Below are positions 16,501 through 23,492 of a stretch of DNA of 61,740 nucleotides, one piece after another (positions within the stretch are counted from its first letter, which is position 1; each line of letters opens with the position of its first letter). The stretch comes from an uncultured Ruminococcus sp. (GTDB lineage: Bacteria > Bacillota > Clostridia > Oscillospirales > Ruminococcaceae), in contig CAJTYV010000020.1 of the NCBI GenBank assembly GCA_910584195.1, positions 1-61,740 of the forward strand, given 5' to 3'. Made by a program: the position numbers and the translations under genes. A model generated the notes under the pieces. That model was given only the letters and a program-made list of their open reading frames with translations, did no database searches and had not been told where the DNA came from.

Positions 16501-19135
16501 ATTTTGCCGCAACCATAAAAGCCGACAGTTCTCCTAACAGGACACCGACCCCTACAAGCCCCCTCGTCAGTTTTTCCGTATCAAGTTCCGCCAGTTTTCC
16601 AACTGCTTTCGCTAAAATATTGATAGCTTCAGCGAAGAGAATCATGCCGACCGCGCTTGTCTGTACTTTTCCTCCCCATTTTGAAAGAGCCAGGGAAGCA
16701 GCAACCATTTCTCCAATCAGCACAGTTATGCCAACAAGCGAACCTGCCAATTTATTTGAATCAATTCCTGCTATCTTTTTTAATGCTGATGCAAGAATCA
16801 AGATAGCTGCCGACATCTCTATCATGGTCGCTCCTGTCGTCATTAACCCTTTTTTACCACTAAGGGTTTTATCAAACAACGCCATGGATGCGGCCAGTTC
16901 ACCAAAAAGAATGCTGATGGAAGCCAGAGATCCTCCCAACTTGTCCGAATCGATCATCGATAATACCAGTAGTGATGCGGCAAGGATTCCAACCGCACCG
17001 GCTATTTTCATTAGTATATCTGCCTTCAGACTTGCCTGAAAATCTACAAGCGTTTCTTTCGCCCCATCAATGACACTTTTAACGCCTTCCACTATTCCAG
17101 AGAATCCTCCAAGTGTATCGTCTACCGTACTTTCCAAGCCAGTAAGATTCTTGATAAACTTCATGATTCCAGCACCAATACCAACCATCATACCGCCATT
17201 CAGCAGGTCAATTAAGGAGTCAAACCCTTCGCCATGAAGAGCCTTGGAGATTCCGTCAAATACTTTTCCAATCGCATCAGTGATAATTCCCCCAAGCCTT
17301 GCCAACATGGGAGCAGATGCTTTAAATGCATCTACCAGCTTACCCATGGCCGCCTTTGCCACTTCTCCAATCTTTTTAAATGGTTCAATTCTTGCTTTCA
17401 GCTTATCGGACGCACTCATAAGCCCAGAAGTATCGGGAATATCGAAATGCGCCTTGGCAAATTCTTTGATGGCTGTCACAGCTCCATGAATATGATTACC
17501 AATAGATGTAAAGAATGGCCCAGCAGTGTTATGCAGTTTCTGAACTGCTTTGTTGAAGACATCGCTTTTCTTAGCCGCCTGATCTAGCGAGGCAAGCCAT
17601 TCACCAACTTTTCCTGTAACGCCAAGAACCCCTGAACCCAAACTTCCAAGCCCTTTCGTCATCGGAAAGACTGCTTTTACAAATGCCACTACACCCTGTT
17701 TTGCAAGATCTAAAACCGCAAACAGCCCTTTAAAAGTATTTTTCAGGTTTTGTGAGTCTTTATCACTCAGTTTGAGATGTGATGTAAACTCTTTCAGTCC
17801 TTTTGTCAAATTAACAAGCTGCTCTGATGTCGTTGCCGGGAAAATTTCGCGGAATGCCTGGGCAAACGGTTTTACAACGCTCGCCAACCCTTCAAAAGCA
17901 TTCGTTGCCGCATCAATAGCGTCTTTTCTTCCGCCAAGTTCTTTCCATCCTGACAGCATTTCATTCCGAGCCTGTGATGTCCGGTCTATAAAGCCGCCGA
18001 CAACTTTGCTCACCCCGGTCCAAAGTGATTTCGCTTCCTCAAGGTCTCCAAAAAGTATCTCGAATGTCTGCGCCCATCCGGAACCAGCGGCCTCTTTGAG
18101 CGTATCCATTAGCTGTGTAAATGTCTTTACATCCTGGGCAGAATCAAATGCCTTCTGTCCGAGTTCTTCAATCGCTTTAATCTGTTCTTCCGTATACCCG
18201 ATACCACGCAGTTTCTCTTCATAAGCTTTCTTTTCCTCGGCCGTCATTTCCCGCACATCTGTTGCGTAATTTCCCAATGTCTGGATGAGCACATCCGTTG
18301 TCATCCATTGCGCGGAAAGTGAATCGTTGAACATAGATGTTGCCGTGAATAAATCGGATACTTTTCCATTTGCATCCGTGGTGGTCGTTTGGTATTGGTC
18401 GCCAACCTTAACAACCGTTCCCATAGCGAGTGCAGTATCAAGAAGCGATTGTTTAAACTCTACAGTGGCCATATTGGCATTCTCAATAGATTTCCAATCT
18501 ATCAGTTTTACAGCGCCTGCTGATAATGCCTGAGCAAAATTGTACATGGCTCTGGACGCTTCATTTGTATTTGCACCAGAAACAGCCGCTTCATTGCTGA
18601 TACCCTGAATTGCTTTTACTGCATCATCCAATGAAACACCGGCATTCGTAAATTTACCAATGCTCTGGGTCATATCAGAAAATGAATAAATGGTCTTATC
18701 CGCATATGTATTCAGCTCATCGAGATAGCCGTTTACGGTTTTTATGTCTGCACCTGTGCTTGCCATGATGGTCTGCACAGCCCCCATTTTGAGTTCGTAC
18801 TCTTCAAACCCCTGCTTTATCGGTTCGAGCGTGAATGAATCCACAATCCGTTTCCCAGCATTGACAACGGAATTTGTAAGGTTAGCCAGTGTAGTAATTG
18901 CAACAACTTCAAGAGCAGAAAATCTGTTTTTGACTGTCTCGACTGCGTTGGTAATCCCTGACATCTTGACGCTCTTCGCCGCCTTGTCAATATCCTCAAG
19001 CCCTTTTGCCGCTCCATCAAGCTTCAGGGATTGTTTCAGCTTGTCAAGCGTACTCATTGTTGTCTGAACGTTGCGCTCAAACCGCTGATTATCAAACCGC
19101 ATCTCGACAACGCGTTCATCAACAGACCTGCTCAT
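10550..19135 (-). CDS. Tape measure protein
   Basis: A 2861-aa protein, the largest in the window. It sets tail length and is ejected into the cell envelope. The amino part (ANLTNSVVNAGKRIVDSFTLEPIKQGFEEYELKMGAVQ, written here only as a landmark in pieces: TLEPIKQGFEEYELKMGAVQ) is the conserved TMP start. Residues ~690-1250 are a series of hydrophobic helices of the pattern SAAILILASALKKIAGID. Residues ~1415-1695 hold five 60-aa repeats. Later parts are long charged coiled coils and a conserved carboxy region (LGIKSPSRMFAELGKYTDAGF). At about 3 bases per 1.5 angstrom of tail, it implies a tail of roughly 400 nm. Confidence 0.97.
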   Translation of the reverse strand: MSRSVDERVVEMRFDNQRFERNVQTTMSTLDKLKQSLKLDGAAKGLEDIDKAAKSVKMSGITNAVETVKNRFSALEVVAITTLANLTNSVVNAGKRIVDSFTLEPIKQGFEEYELKMGAVQTIMASTGADIKTVNGYLDELNTYADKTIYSFSDMTQSIGKFTNAGVSLDDAVKAIQGISNEAAVSGANTNEASRAMYNFAQALSAGAVKLIDWKSIENANMATVEFKQSLLDTALAMGTVVKVGDQYQTTTTDANGKVSDLFTATSMFNDSLSAQWMTTDVLIQTLGNYATDVREMTAEEKKAYEEKLRGIGYTEEQIKAIEELGQKAFDSAQDVKTFTQLMDTLKEAAGSGWAQTFEILFGDLEEAKSLWTGVSKVVGGFIDRTSQARNEMLSGWKELGGRKDAIDAATNAFEGLASVVKPFAQAFREIFPATTSEQLVNLTKGLKEFTSHLKLSDKDSQNLKNTFKGLFAVLDLAKQGVVAFVKAVFPMTKGLGSLGSGVLGVTGKVGEWLASLDQAAKKSDVFNKAVQKLHNTAGPFFTSIGNHIHGAVTAIKEFAKAHFDIPDTSGLMSASDKLKARIEPFKKIGEVAKAAMGKLVDAFKASAPMLARLGGIITDAIGKVFDGISKALHGEGFDSLIDLLNGGMMVGIGAGIMKFIKNLTGLESTVDDTLGGFSGIVEGVKSVIDGAKETLVDFQASLKADILMKIAGAVGILAASLLVLSMIDSDKLGGSLASISILFGELAASMALFDKTLSGKKGLMTTGATMIEMSAAILILASALKKIAGIDSNKLAGSLVGITVLIGEMVAASLALSKWGGKVQTSAVGMILFAEAINILAKAVGKLAELDTEKLTRGLVGVGVLLGELSAFMVAAKFGKFKATQGLAIIELSAALLILEKAVSGFGNMDIEVIKKGLSGVGIILAEVAAFSVIAGKAKHILSSAASLAVIGAAMLIFAKALKDIGMMPAESIGKGMAGIGSSLAAVAIAVNLMPKNMVGIGLGLIEVAAALKIIGSVIRDAGGMKWEDIGKGMVVLAGSMTILAVALHAMKGTLGGASAMLVMSAALAVFTPMLKSLGSMSLAEIGKSLLALAGAFTVMGIAGAVLGPIVPAILGLSGALALLGVAVAACGAGVLAFSAGLASLAVSGVAGATALVAVLEILIVGVLGVIADSAKAIAGAVKAIVLALVDVIVECAPPIAEGVLTLIEEVLKSLSAHGPNIVTYLMDFLIGVINAISDRLPELIKAAVNLIGAFFKGVVDALKGIDTTTLMEGIIGIGLLSALMFALSAVAGFIPGAIAGVLGMGVVIAELSLVLAALGAFAQLPGLKWLIGEGGDLLQGIGTAIGKFVGGIVGGIMGGISSQFPQIGKDLSAFMSNIQPFIEGAGKIDANSMDGVKALSQVILILTAANVLDGLTKWFTGGSSMTKFGEELAKFGPYFKAYYDSINGVDGKVVESSANAAKALAEFAKEIPNQGGVAGWFAGENSLSAFADELTKFGPKLKAYADSVQGLDANVVVNSANAAKALAEMASGLPNQGGVVGWFAGENNLSSFAEELAEFGPVLKKYADSVQGLDANVVVNSANAAKALSELADNLPNQGGLVSWFTGDNAISVFGEEIAKFGPYLKKYADSVRGMDANVVANSANGAKALSELANNLPNTGGLVSWFTGDNDIGKFGESMEQFGHSLSAYYQSIANINVSQLDGVMAGLKKIVDIANGISSVDTSGMSGFARNLADMGKNGVDGFIQAFTNAETKVSKAASGMFTAFIDGAKSKESALGKAVASMVMAAVTEIKSKRGNFETEGRTITDKFAEGIKSKAGAVKSATSFSMQGAVGGIREKYSSFYSAGSYLVDGFAKGISDSAFKAAAQAKAMAAAANKAARDELGVHSPSKVFAEIGGYVVDGFTNGISNNKGKAGKAAKGLAKVGVEAAKAVAASLKHSNSVFSDFVEKTDQNGNAVKITLEKAAEAFKSFRDSVKESIKSATGMFDAFEVETDVTGKQLLKNLKSQITGITEWASNIQILADRGVNQGLLKALSDMGPSGAKYVSALVTMSDKELKKLNKLYKQRIGLNDKAANEIAGSFVNGGKKAGKAYAKGLVKSAKATLVAVKSEGKLVATEMISGSMSAVREMKDELREIIGWTYKDAVKEMKSSLDYGKGAFQQFVNEYLTSTKNITLGNKAIKAASKAISAYGEQLYKESDYYKEDTANLKTHKKALTTLQNERKKLQKQLKKAQKSNTAASKARVKTLKQELEANKKSISAAKKQIKDDEKDIAKHTKEVFNNLRSTLSDSVSAFLDPLKVSLETGIDLFKKFESNSDLYETDKKNLEAHKKSLEELEKTQQSIQSEINRYAAQNTLAARQRVKELKKQLSEVESSIEEAKKNIEQAENDMASHSEVTVDSILENMQSQITGVTKWQQNLQTLASRGLSQGLLEKLKSMGVDGADYVDQFMKMTSDEIKKANDLFAQSENLASQTLVNNFKDNLNSAKAWADGLQKMAQMGFSQELLEKLGDMGVDGYDYVRAFLSMTPEQVSQFNKEFANSLKLPDTVADQVISSYAYAGGQSIAGFTSALAKLSKDGSDENKALVATATEIGKVIGKTLKTTSKSAGKNAVNALAKGMNEKKKNATDTSASLGNATLKSLKKVLSSKAGVRVGGNIVDGLKNGLSDGKSSVSEMARKVALSAYNAAKKTLGIKSPSRMFAELGKYTDAGFVKGLMSGEEGVYKTATSIMGRAIQEVANAIDSDMDAQPTIRPVMDLTDIQNGACRIGEMMDGYAVSGSVHLAGVTARGMSGYGVQEDNSAWDAIRKLQDTLTNLLDEPRIEQNNQFSITGNNPREIADEVSHILQQQVERRNATWA
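14050..14900 (-). repeat. Five tandem 180-bp repeats inside the tape measure gene
   Basis: The encoded units share LPNQGGVVGWFAGENNLSSF, EFGPxLKxYADSVQGLDANV and NSANAAKALAE. Adjacent units are most alike, with DNA identity visible by eye around 14280-14700. This fits recent unequal exchange. Boundaries are approximate. Confidence 0.8.
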
Positions 19136-19515
19136 AGATTTGTTACCTCCTTCCAGACATCATTTGCTATTTTGTCAAAAATTGGCTGTATCGCCGGATT
19201 TATGTAATCCCTGCCCGCCACATAACCGCCATTTCTTGTTCCGTGCCCGTACTGTAAAATAATTGCAATGTTTACCCCCTTGTTAATATTGGAGTTGGTA
19301 AAAACAATCGATGTTTCTTTCCTGCCATGGGTTATTTCATAGTTCCAGGAAGATGCCGTAGTGCCGTCGTCTTTTGGCGTAGCAGAAGCGAGGGCAGCTA
19401 CCCCCGCCTTGCCGTATCGCTCCAGCACGTTAATATAATCCAACTTTAAAAGGGCATTAAAAAACTTCTCCGTTTTGGAGAAGTCGCCTTTATGCCGGAA
19501 CGTTATGCCGCCCAT
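19132..19515 (-). CDS. HK97 gp10-like tail completion protein
   Basis: A 127-aa protein. VAALASATPKDDGTTASSWNYE and QYGHGTRNGGYVAGRDYINPAI follow the pattern of HK97 gp10-like minor tail/tail completion proteins, which cap the tail end that joins the head. The stop overlaps the tape measure start by 4 bases. In most relatives this gene precedes the tail tube gene, so its place next to the tape measure is unusual. Confidence 0.6.
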   Translation of the reverse strand: MGGITFRHKGDFSKTEKFFNALLKLDYINVLERYGKAGVAALASATPKDDGTTASSWNYEITHGRKETSIVFTNSNINKGVNIAIILQYGHGTRNGGYVAGRDYINPAIQPIFDKIANDVWKEVTNL

Positions 19516-19518
19516 AAT

Positions 19519-21024
19519 TTACATCCTTTCCGGAATACTCAAAGAAATCCACCCGTCTCTGGTATCTGCATAGGACTTCAAAAGTCCCCATCCAGATTCA
19601 GAACCTTTTCCGCTTTGCTCTTCTACGATGGTAAAGATACCGACTCCCGTGTATTCTCCTGTTTTCTCATAATCGGTTCCCGGACCTTTTCTGATATTAA
19701 GGTACGGAGTTTTCACCTTTACCAAAAAAGGCTGGAACGGCATAACCGGAGAATACAGAACCTTGCCTGTCTCATCAAAGACGCTATATCCGGGATTTTC
19801 GTCTGCACAGGCCTTTGCATTGTCCATTTCCTTGAAAGCTCCCTTCTGGGATGCCGCATCATTCCAAGTACGACGGACGCGATACCATGTTTCATCCGAT
19901 TTGGTTATTTCTTTATCCATGGCAAGAATGCCCTTTAATATAGCAAGGATTTTCTTTCCATATTCATCCCCCGTCGCCCAGCCTTTTCCATTCGGATTTT
20001 CTTTCTGCCCAAGCCATTCCACATATTCAGAACAACCTCTCGTGACGTATTTAAAGCGGGGATCTACGCAGGTATTTTTCAACACTTCGGTAGAAGCATA
20101 AGCTTTCAAATGCTGCACCTGCGCCCGGATGCCGAGCTGCGGCGTATCAAAAGAATTGCCTTTCATCCCATTGGATGTAACGCCCATACCACAGAAATTA
20201 TTCTGAGAAAGTGTAACGGCGGAACCGGAAAAGGCAAAGTTTCCAGTTTCAAGGCAGGACTGTGCAAACGCAATGTCGCCCCGCACTCCTTCCGCTTTGC
20301 CTTCTGAAAGATACAGCGGGATCATATCCAGCACAGTCTGTGCTACTGCCGGGTTCTTTGCCTTGATATATGCTTTCATCTGTTCTGCCGTTGCTTTAGC
20401 GGTTCCCATAATTTTTGTACGTTTATCAGCATTGCTTTCATCCGCACTACCCATAGCCGCTTTAACCGCTTTGCGGAATGTGTCCATGGTGTAACCCATG
20501 CCAAGCTGTTCCCAAAGATGTTCCGGATCTCCGTGATTACTGGCAATGCCCCTGCTGTGCCCCTCTTTGTGGCTGATAACGATGCCGTCTGCCAGTGGAT
20601 CGAGGTTATACTTTTTACAAAGCATGGCAAACAATTCTACTGCCGCTTCATAGGTACGTTTAACAACTGCCTTTGCCGCAGCTACATCGGAACAGGTAAA
20701 ATTTGCGCCGCTTGTATACTGGATACACGCCGGCTCACACATTTCTACTCCAATATGGGAGTCGTTGCCGCTTCCTTTATTTCCTTTTCCACAGTGCCAT
20801 CCCCTGTGATCCCAGGGAAGTGTCTGATATACTGTCCCGTCATTTCCGTCAATAAATCCGTGGACGCAAGAATTGTCATGCGACGGACTGTTCCATGAAT
20901 TGATGAGGACAGATGCTTTCGGCTGCGGACAGCCTATGGAATGGAGCATAAGCCCCCCGACTTTAATTTTTTTCCCTGCCGTATAACAGGGATTTTTTGT
21001 TAAAATTGATTCTATCAATTTCAT
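19519..21024 (-). CDS. Endolysin: amidase + glucosaminidase + SH3
   Basis: A 501-aa modular lysin. Residues ~1-190 are an N-acetylmuramoyl-L-alanine amidase (Amidase_2) domain: GGLMLHSIGCPQP, then NSHIGVEM-type and ISHKEGHSRGIASNHGDPEH zinc-ligand blocks. Residues ~210-380 are a glucosaminidase (FAQSCLETGNFAFSG, NNFCGMG). The end is an SH3 domain (LNIRKGPGTDYEKTGEYTG). The start at MKLIESIL has AAGGAGGG 6 bases upstream; an upstream extension to 21147 is not supported. It sits inside the tail module, 17 kb from the holin. Confidence 0.93.
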   Translation of the reverse strand: MKLIESILTKNPCYTAGKKIKVGGLMLHSIGCPQPKASVLINSWNSPSHDNSCVHGFIDGNDGTVYQTLPWDHRGWHCGKGNKGSGNDSHIGVEMCEPACIQYTSGANFTCSDVAAAKAVVKRTYEAAVELFAMLCKKYNLDPLADGIVISHKEGHSRGIASNHGDPEHLWEQLGMGYTMDTFRKAVKAAMGSADESNADKRTKIMGTAKATAEQMKAYIKAKNPAVAQTVLDMIPLYLSEGKAEGVRGDIAFAQSCLETGNFAFSGSAVTLSQNNFCGMGVTSNGMKGNSFDTPQLGIRAQVQHLKAYASTEVLKNTCVDPRFKYVTRGCSEYVEWLGQKENPNGKGWATGDEYGKKILAILKGILAMDKEITKSDETWYRVRRTWNDAASQKGAFKEMDNAKACADENPGYSVFDETGKVLYSPVMPFQPFLVKVKTPYLNIRKGPGTDYEKTGEYTGVGIFTIVEEQSGKGSESGWGLLKSYADTRDGWISLSIPERM

Positions 21025-21043
21025 TTTTCCCTCCTTATCACTG

Positions 21044-21586
21044 TCAGCCTTTCGAGTTGAGCGCTTTTCTTCTTGCCGCATTAATGGCCGCATTCCTCTC
21101 AGCAAGCTGCTTTTTGCTGAGCTTTTTAGGCGGAGCGCTTTTTGCATTACATACTCTGATTAAGGTCAGCAATCGGTTCAAATGCCATTTCTGACATTCA
21201 AACGGAATATTAAGCGTAACCATCCAGTAATACACAATCTCTGCCGTTATGATTTCACGGCTGGGAGCGCTTTTATCATCTTTGGGGAACCAGGTGGCAG
21301 TCATCGGATCTGTAATATAATCAGAAACCTGTTTGATGATATCGCTGGTTATCGAACTGTACACTAATGGATCAACGTTCTGCGTGATTGTCATGCAGCG
21401 GATATAATCAACTGTTTCTTCAACAGTTTTATTACCTTTTCCGAGAAATGGTTTATGCCACTTCGATTCCCATTTTGAAAGCGAAACCAGAGAATGCTCC
21501 AGCTGCAGTGTTGTTGTTTTTGTTTTGATAAATTCTTCTTTCGCTTCATCCCAAAATTCCCGTTCTGGGATTATAACCCGAAGCAT
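21044..21586 (-). CDS. Probable tail assembly chaperone (second)
   Basis: A 180-aa protein with LEHSLVSLSKWESKWHKPFLG early and a basic carboxy end (PPKKLSKKQLAERNAAINAARRK). Position between the tail tube gene and the tape measure points to the gpT-like chaperone. It has its own start and ribosome site, so it is not obviously made by frameshifting from the gene before it. The family name is uncertain. Confidence 0.5.
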   Translation of the reverse strand: MLRVIIPEREFWDEAKEEFIKTKTTTLQLEHSLVSLSKWESKWHKPFLGKGNKTVEETVDYIRCMTITQNVDPLVYSSITSDIIKQVSDYITDPMTATWFPKDDKSAPSREIITAEIVYYWMVTLNIPFECQKWHLNRLLTLIRVCNAKSAPPKKLSKKQLAERNAAINAARRKALNSKG

Positions 21587-21604
21587 TCTCCTAACCCTCC
21601 GTTA

Positions 21605-22054
21605 TTATGTTGCAGCGGGCGGCATCACACCTTCCACGGGCGCTTTTCCCGGAAGCGTTCTCATAGCAGACGCAGCATTTCCGGTCTGTTTTTCCACGTT
21701 TTTGGGCATAATGCCATTGACAAATGCGGCAGCCGCCTCGTCATCCGTTGCCAGTTCCATGAAAATCTCAGAATACGCCATAGTGGACGCGAATTCTTCC
21801 CGTATCTTCTCATTCTTGACGAACAATCTGCCATCCAGGCTTTTCTCGCCATAAGACATGAGTACGATTTTCTTGAAATACTCGATGATTTTGCTCTGGT
21901 CATTCTCCTGCAGAATTTTGCCAAGCAGCTGGCTCAAGCCTCCGTTAAGCGAATTCTCAACTTCCGTAAGCTCCGCCTGTGTAAGATTGAAAAAATGATC
22001 CTCGGTTCTCAAATTACCGTCAAAGTCTCTGTAAGTAACAGTTTTCTTTACCAT
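21605..22054 (-). CDS. Tail assembly chaperone (gpG-like)
   Basis: A 149-aa protein starting MVKKTVTYRDFDGNLRTEDH, with FFNLTQAELTEVENS and a helical acidic body, ending in a flexible Ala/Pro tail. This is the pattern of the first tail chaperone downstream of the major tail protein in Bacillota siphophages; it coats the tape measure before tube assembly. AAAGGAG lies 7 bases before the chosen ATG. Confidence 0.7.
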   Translation of the reverse strand: MVKKTVTYRDFDGNLRTEDHFFNLTQAELTEVENSLNGGLSQLLGKILQENDQSKIIEYFKKIVLMSYGEKSLDGRLFVKNEKIREEFASTMAYSEIFMELATDDEAAAAFVNGIMPKNVEKQTGNAASAMRTLPGKAPVEGVMPPAAT

Positions 22055-22073
22055 GTTTTTCTCCTTTCGATCA

Positions 22074-22116
22074 ATAAAAATTGGAGCCGCCAACTTATAA
22101 AGCTGAACACGGCTCC
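22074..22116 (-). terminator. Intrinsic terminator after the major tail protein gene
   Basis: Minus strand: GGAGCCG arm, about 20-base loop, CGGCTCC arm, then AATTTTTATT. It probably lowers transcription of downstream genes relative to the abundant tube protein. Confidence 0.75.
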
Positions 22117-22154
22117 ATCATACTTTTGCACCTATTATGTCTGAAATGGACTGA

Positions 22155-22838
22155 TTATCCTTCTGCGTTGAAAAGTTCGATCACTTCGTCGGGAAGGGGC
22201 AGCCTTGCTTCTTTATCTTCCGAACCATACAGAATCTCCTCGAAAGCCTTCAGCTTTTCAGCATCAACCTTTGTGGAGTCGATAGTCAGGGAAGCAGTCG
22301 GCTTAAACGCCTTGCCTGTGGAGGGGTCAACCGCGGAAATTTCAACAGGAGTGGTTGTAACCTCCCAGCTTAACGAAATTGCCTCCGGGCTGTCATTGAC
22401 AGTCTGATAATTTTTCTCTGACGGAGAGGCTTTTGCCCCGTAAATCAGATGCAGCTTATAGCCATGCTCAGCATCATCCGTGTCATTGCCGATAATCGTG
22501 CGGTAAGAGAATCCGAACATCTTCCTTGACTGCTGCCCGACTGTCACGCCTTTTGCAATCTCCGCAGTTCCATCGCATACCGCAAATTCATCCGGGTATG
22601 TATACGCCTCAATCGTCGCGCCGAATTCCTCAGCGGACATCAGGCTTAAGTATTTGATATTGTCAGCATAAATATTGTTTGCTTCTGCTCCGGAAGGGCT
22701 TTCTGTCACCGCCGACAAACCGCTCCACGCCACTCCTTTCGGATATGTCCCGTTCGCGCCAACCGGATACAAAACGCCGTGATCTACGCCTGTTTCGTAA
22801 AGGCGCTCACCTGTTTTATCCCATATAAGTTTACTCAT
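22155..22838 (-). CDS. Major tail tube protein
   Basis: A 227-aa protein beginning MSKLIWDKTGERLYETGVDH, with GVLYPVGANGTYPKGVAWSG and GFSYRTIIGNDTDDAEHGYKLHL. This is the typical major tail protein of Bacillota siphophages with phi13-like tubes. It polymerises into the tail tube around the tape measure. A terminator follows it. Confidence 0.92.
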   Translation of the reverse strand: MSKLIWDKTGERLYETGVDHGVLYPVGANGTYPKGVAWSGLSAVTESPSGAEANNIYADNIKYLSLMSAEEFGATIEAYTYPDEFAVCDGTAEIAKGVTVGQQSRKMFGFSYRTIIGNDTDDAEHGYKLHLIYGAKASPSEKNYQTVNDSPEAISLSWEVTTTPVEISAVDPSTGKAFKPTASLTIDSTKVDAEKLKAFEEILYGSEDKEARLPLPDEVIELFNAEG

Positions 22839-22852
22839 AAATCGCTACCTCC

Positions 22853-23161
22853 TTAAAAATATAGTGTGAAGACATCATGATTAAGATTATCCGATGTAAA
22901 ATGTCGGTCAAAACTGCAATATTCCAGCTCCAACAGCTTATCGGGAATCTCGGAATCCGGGTCTTCGTCAATGTATGTGACTGTGTACTGTTTATGCTTC
23001 AGGTATATATGATTGTTTGCCGACCTGGTACGCACATTACTCCTTTCATAAACAATACATGGGTAGTTTAGCTTTACTGATTCAGGGGGCTGGAAATATA
23101 CGTTGCGGCTTCCAAGGAATTCTTCAAACAGAGTTTGCAGTGCTTCTCTGGGTTTCGCCAT
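22853..23161 (-). CDS. Tail terminator / tail completion-like protein
   Basis: A 102-aa protein (KPREALQTLFEEFLGSRNVYFQPP, then KYPCIVYER-type and KHKQYTVTYIDEDPDSEIPDKL). Proteins of this pattern lie just before the major tail protein gene and act as tail terminators. The start MAKPREALQ has an AGGGGGTG site and lies inside the end of the upstream gene. Confidence 0.65.
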   Translation of the reverse strand: MAKPREALQTLFEEFLGSRNVYFQPPESVKLNYPCIVYERSNVRTRSANNHIYLKHKQYTVTYIDEDPDSEIPDKLLELEYCSFDRHFTSDNLNHDVFTLYF

Positions 23162-23471
23162 CGTTATACACACCCCCTATCGTCAATATCAGCCGGGGGT
23201 ACTGGACTTCAACGCTCGTGATTTTCCATTTCGCCCCCATAAATTCTACATACTGCATGGAGTGGAAATTCTGTCTGGCATATGGATCAGCTACGATACT
23301 AATCTCATTTGCGATGTTGAGATTATCATTGACCTGTCCGGTAGATTCATACCGACGTGTATTCCGTATCAAATCTCCGAAGTACGGCTTCTCAGTTATC
23401 TTCGGTCTCCATACGCCCGGTTTTGTTTCCACTGTTTCAGCGTAGCCGATTGCACCATAAAATTTTGCCAT
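23124..23471 (-). CDS. Head-tail junction protein (DUF7253-like)
   Basis: A 115-aa protein, MAKFYGAIGYAETVETKPGVW, with YFGDLIRNTRRYESTGQVND and WKITSVEVQYPRLILTIGGVY. I know this family as a small protein between capsid and tail genes of Lachnospiraceae phages, probably part of the neck. It overlaps the next gene by 38 bases. Confidence 0.7.
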   Translation of the reverse strand: MAKFYGAIGYAETVETKPGVWRPKITEKPYFGDLIRNTRRYESTGQVNDNLNIANEISIVADPYARQNFHSMQYVEFMGAKWKITSVEVQYPRLILTIGGVYNDGETQRSTANSV

Positions 23472-23492
23472 TTTGAATTTTTTCCTCCGATC

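Noticed and set aside
15051..17039. Long plus-strand frames (312 and 335 codons) opposite the tape measure gene
   Set aside because: They are Ala/Pro/Ile-rich mirrors of the hydrophobic repeats in the tape measure and have no ribosome sites.
21044..22054. Programmed frameshift joining the two tail chaperone genes
   Set aside because: The first frame ends with two stops and the second has its own GGAGGG site and ATG; no slippery heptamer was seen.
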